From positions 1 through 5,844 of the forward strand of contig DASTCC010000291.1 in NCBI GenBank assembly GCA_035711465.1: a stretch of DNA of 5,844 nucleotides, given 5' to 3'. Position 1 is the stretch's first letter. Each line of letters starts with the position of its first letter. A program made the translations under genes and the position numbers. The notes beneath the pieces were generated by a model. It made no database searches. It was not told where the DNA came from and saw only the letters and a list, made by a program, of their open reading frames with translations. Shown one piece after another: positions 1-5,844 of this stretch. Source of the stretch: DASTCC01 sp035711465. Its GTDB lineage: Bacteria > Acidobacteriota > Vicinamibacteria > Vicinamibacterales > SCN-69-37.

Positions 1-1094
1 AGGAACTCGGGCTTCACCGTCTCGGTGCCGGTGATCTCGAACTTGCCGACGTTGTACTTCGGCCCTTCGTCGACCGGGACGCGCAGCCGGATCCAGCGCT
101 TCTTGCCGTCGTCGCTGTCGCGCACGACCTCGATCTGCGGCTGGCCGACGCGGGCGCGGGCGTGGCCCTTGTTCCAGTAGAACTCCTGGACCAGCTGGGC
201 GTCGTCCTCCCACTTGGTCTCCTTGTAGGTCCCGGCGCTGGTGATGAACGACAGCCAGCTCCTCGGCTTGTTCTCCTTGAGCTGGCCGCGCAGCTTGCCG
301 TCGTCGTAGGCTTCGTTGCCGTCGAAGACGACCTCGGCGATCTGCGCCTTCGGTCCGGCGTCGATGTTGAAGGTCAGATGGATGAGCTTGACCTGTCCGG
401 CGAGCTCGCGCTTGACCGGCTCGATGGTCGAGTAGAGATAGCCGTCCTCGATGTGCAGCTCGCGAATCACGCCGACGACGCGGCGGATCGTCGCGTCGTC
501 GACGAACGAGTCGAGGCGGACGGTGATGTTGCGCTGGCGCAGCTGATCTTCGATCTTGGAGACGTCGACCTTGAGCTTTTCTTCAGGGTCGGCCGGCGCG
601 TAGTCGACGACCTTGACGCGGGCGCGCTCCTCGAGGTGGAAGATCACCCGCTTGCCGGGGACGCCGTTCGGGTAGGGATCGTCGACGACCTCGACCCAGA
701 GATTGTCGAGATAGCCGAGCCGCCAGAGCTTGTCGAAGTCGCCGAGGATGACCTTCTCGTCGAAGGGCACCCAGGTGGCGTTCAGCCGGGACGACCGCGG
801 GCTCAAGTAGTGCGCGTAGGTCGTGCCGTCGACGAACGACTCGTTGACGGGATGGAACTGCAGTTCGGCGCAGCGGTAGAGCGGCGGCGAGTCGGCCGGC
901 GGCAGTCTCGACGTCGGATCTTCGCTCGTCGCGCAGCCGGTTACCTGCTGGGGCGGCGGCACCGTCAGCGACGGGGCGGTCGGCCGCGGCGGCGTCTGCG
1001 CCGCAGCGCTGGACGCGAGTCCGAGACAGACGACGGCCACCGTCGCGGCCAGATAACAGATCGATGTTCGAGCAGTCGGTCTCGGTGAACTCAT
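1..1094 (-). CDS. bamA: Outer membrane protein assembly factor BamA, N-terminal part (3' end cut by window edge)
   Basis: BamA is the outer-membrane beta-barrel that folds and inserts other barrel proteins, using periplasmic POTRA domains to receive substrates. I translated 364 residues. Residues 1-32 form a Sec signal peptide: arginines at 5 and 9, a hydrophobic core about 12-28, and an AAA|Q cleavage site. A Pro-rich linker (33-72) follows. POTRA-like units then lie at about 74-157 (helix with WRLGYLDNLWVEV), 158-249 (helix with GVIRELHIEDGYLYSTIEP, ending NIDAGPK) and 250-346 (FDGNEAY start, YWNKGHARARV helix, ending VDEGPK). A fourth begins at 347 (NVGKFEITGTETV). The barrel lies beyond the window. 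The start is firm: an in-frame TGA sits three codons upstream (1103-1101) and there is no other Met in the 364 residues. The ribosome site is weak (GGAAG, 13 bases upstream). It follows clpC by 84 bases and is probably co-transcribed. A TamA-like or other Omp85 member is the main alternative, since the barrel is not visible. Confidence 0.83.
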   Translation of the reverse strand, partial: MSSPRPTARTSICYLAATVAVVCLGLASSAAAQTPPRPTAPSLTVPPPQQVTGCATSEDPTSRLPPADSPPLYRCAELQFHPVNESFVDGTTYAHYLSPRSSRLNATWVPFDEKVILGDFDKLWRLGYLDNLWVEVVDDPYPNGVPGKRVIFHLEERARVKVVDYAPADPEEKLKVDVSKIEDQLRQRNITVRLDSFVDDATIRRVVGVIRELHIEDGYLYSTIEPVKRELAGQVKLIHLTFNIDAGPKAQIAEVVFDGNEAYDDGKLRGQLKENKPRSWLSFITSAGTYKETKWEDDAQLVQEFYWNKGHARARVGQPQIEVVRDSDDGKKRWIRLRVPVDEGPKYNVGKFEITGTETVKPEF

Positions 1095-1178
1095 TGCCTG
1101 TCAGAAACTTCCAGACTGACTCGCGGGGCCCCGGGGGTCGTGGGGCCGAGCGCCAGGCCGGAGGGCCAGTTTACAGGC
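1095..1178 (-). other. Short clpC-bamA spacer with GC-rich inverted repeat
   Basis: This 84-base spacer separates the clpC stop from the bamA start. It holds a 6-base inverted repeat, GGCCCC at 1127-1132 and GGGGCC at 1142-1147, with a 9-base loop. No T-run follows on the transcribed strand, so it is not a convincing intrinsic terminator, and I see no clear -10/-35 pair. Co-transcription of clpC and bamA is the simplest reading. The hairpin could instead mark a 3' end or a processing site. Confidence 0.3.
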
Positions 1179-3618
<2,440 letters not shown>

Positions 3619-3626
<8 letters not shown>

Positions 3627-3654
3627 CCGCGCTTCCGCCGAGGAGCAGGCTCAT
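3619..3654 (-). promoter_or_regulatory. 11-codon upstream mini-ORF overlapping the clpC start (candidate leader)
   Basis: An ATG at 3654 opens an 11-residue frame, MSLLLGGSADV, that ends in a TGA at 3621-3619, just inside clpC. The stop of this frame and the clpC ATG overlap within the 8 bases ATGTTTGA. The mini-ORF has its own good Shine-Dalgarno sequence, AAGGA at 3660-3664, 5 bases before its ATG, which is as good as or better than that of clpC. The arrangement is what translational coupling would look like: ribosomes finishing the leader could restart on clpC. There is no run of one amino acid and no clear attenuator hairpin, so classical attenuation is not supported. It could be a chance frame. 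Confidence 0.4.
3632..3636 (-). promoter_or_regulatory. Ribosome binding site of clpC
   Basis: GGAAG lies 5 bases upstream of the clpC ATG. It falls inside the 11-codon mini-ORF, so ribosomes translating that mini-ORF would pass over it. Together with the upstream in-frame stop it supports the ATG at 3626 as the start. Confidence 0.55.
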
Positions 3655-3659
3655 GGCGA

Positions 3660-3664
3660 TCCTT
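3660..3664 (-). promoter_or_regulatory. Ribosome binding site of the mini-ORF
   Basis: AAGGA is placed 5 bases before the ATG at 3654. It is a near-consensus Shine-Dalgarno core and is the main reason to take the mini-ORF seriously. A second purine-rich AAGGA copy lies a few bases further upstream (3669-3673). Confidence 0.4.
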
Positions 3665-3679
3665 GGCTTCCTTATCGGC

Positions 3680-3685
3680 ATTATA
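3680..3685 (-). promoter_or_regulatory. Candidate -10 box of the clpC promoter
   Basis: A perfect TATAAT reads on the minus strand inside a locally AT-richer patch (about 3670-3690) of an otherwise GC-rich window. It would start transcription near 3673, giving about 19 bases of leader before the mini-ORF and about 47 before clpC, which is plausible geometry. No TTGACA-like hexamer is found 15-19 bases upstream (the sequence there is CCGGAG or similar) and there is no extended TG. It is therefore either a weak or activator-dependent housekeeping promoter or a chance match. I found no CIRCE element and no CtsR-type tandem heptad. Confidence 0.4.
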
Positions 3686-3782
3686 CGGCATCGAGAGCAC
3701 TACTCCGGGTGAGTCGATCACGCTGAACCCACCGTTGGTCAACAATTTAGGGGGAACGACCAGATTTGGCCCGCGCGCGGTC

Positions 3783-3801
3783 GCCGACCGTTCTGGTCGG
3801 C
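3783..3801 (-). terminator. Stem-loop just after the sensor kinase stop (possible weak terminator)
   Basis: A perfect 7-base inverted repeat, GCCGACC / GGTCGGC with a 5-base loop, starts three bases after the kinase TGA. The position is right for a terminator, but no T-run follows on the transcribed strand (a GC-rich GACCGCGCGC tract comes next). An intrinsic terminator is therefore only possible, and it could act as a 3'-end stabilising hairpin. The downstream arm can also pair with GGTC at 3779-3782, giving an alternative smaller hairpin. Confidence 0.35.
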
Positions 3802-3804
3802 CTC

Positions 3805-5844
<2,040 letters not shown>

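Noticed and set aside
162..1088. A 308-codon open frame on the plus strand antisense to bamA
   Set aside because: Low-complexity Val/Asp/Leu/Arg composition, no domain, and fully covered by a convincing signal peptide plus POTRA coding sequence on the other strand.
1125..1147. Intrinsic terminator between clpC and bamA
   Set aside because: The GC-rich inverted repeat is real, but no T-run follows in either direction, and the palindromic GGGGCCCC makes self-pairing likely by composition alone.
3627..3804. CIRCE or CtsR operator upstream of clpC
   Set aside because: No TTAGCACTC-N9-GAGTGCTAA repeat is present, and only a single GGTCAA-like half-site (3737-3742) is seen without the tandem second half.

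Overview
The window looks like a stretch of chromosome from a GC-rich, two-membrane (Gram-negative type) bacterium. The outer-membrane assembly gene fixes the envelope type. The acidobacterial flavour is inferred from the style of the ClpC and from the soluble 'HDFNNLL' hybrid histidine kinase next to it; it was not tested by search. All three recognisable genes lie on the minus strand and read right to left: hybrid sensor kinase, then clpC, then bamA. Both ends are cut: the kinase frame is still open at the right edge, and bamA runs off the left edge inside its POTRA region.

Layout. 5844-3805: a soluble GAF-PAS-HisKA-HATPase-receiver hybrid histidine kinase with every catalytic motif present. 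3804-3627: a 178-base intergenic stretch, noticeably less GC-rich than the genes. It holds a small stem-loop just after the kinase stop, a TATAAT box, and an 11-codon mini-ORF with its own ribosome site that overlaps the clpC start. 3626-1179: a full-length ClpC-type AAA+ unfoldase (815 aa) with two Clp_N repeats, two intact ATPase rings and a ClpP-docking loop. Its middle domain is unusual: the UVR-like segment is degenerate. 1178-1095: a short 84-base spacer. 1094-1: the first 364 residues of a BamA-family protein (signal peptide, three POTRA domains and the start of a fourth).

How they may fit together. ClpC, with a ClpP peptidase encoded elsewhere, handles cytoplasmic protein turnover. 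BamA inserts beta-barrel proteins into the outer membrane. The short spacer without a convincing terminator suggests clpC and bamA are co-transcribed, joining protein quality control and envelope assembly. The kinase is probably a separate unit, because a candidate promoter lies between it and clpC; its signal and target cannot be read from the window.

I see no RNA gene, CRISPR array, insertion sequence or phage remnant, and nothing that qualifies as a new multi-gene system. The points most worth following are the altered ClpC middle domain and the compact clpC leader. Very long open frames on the plus strand are antisense shadows produced by GC-rich codon use.
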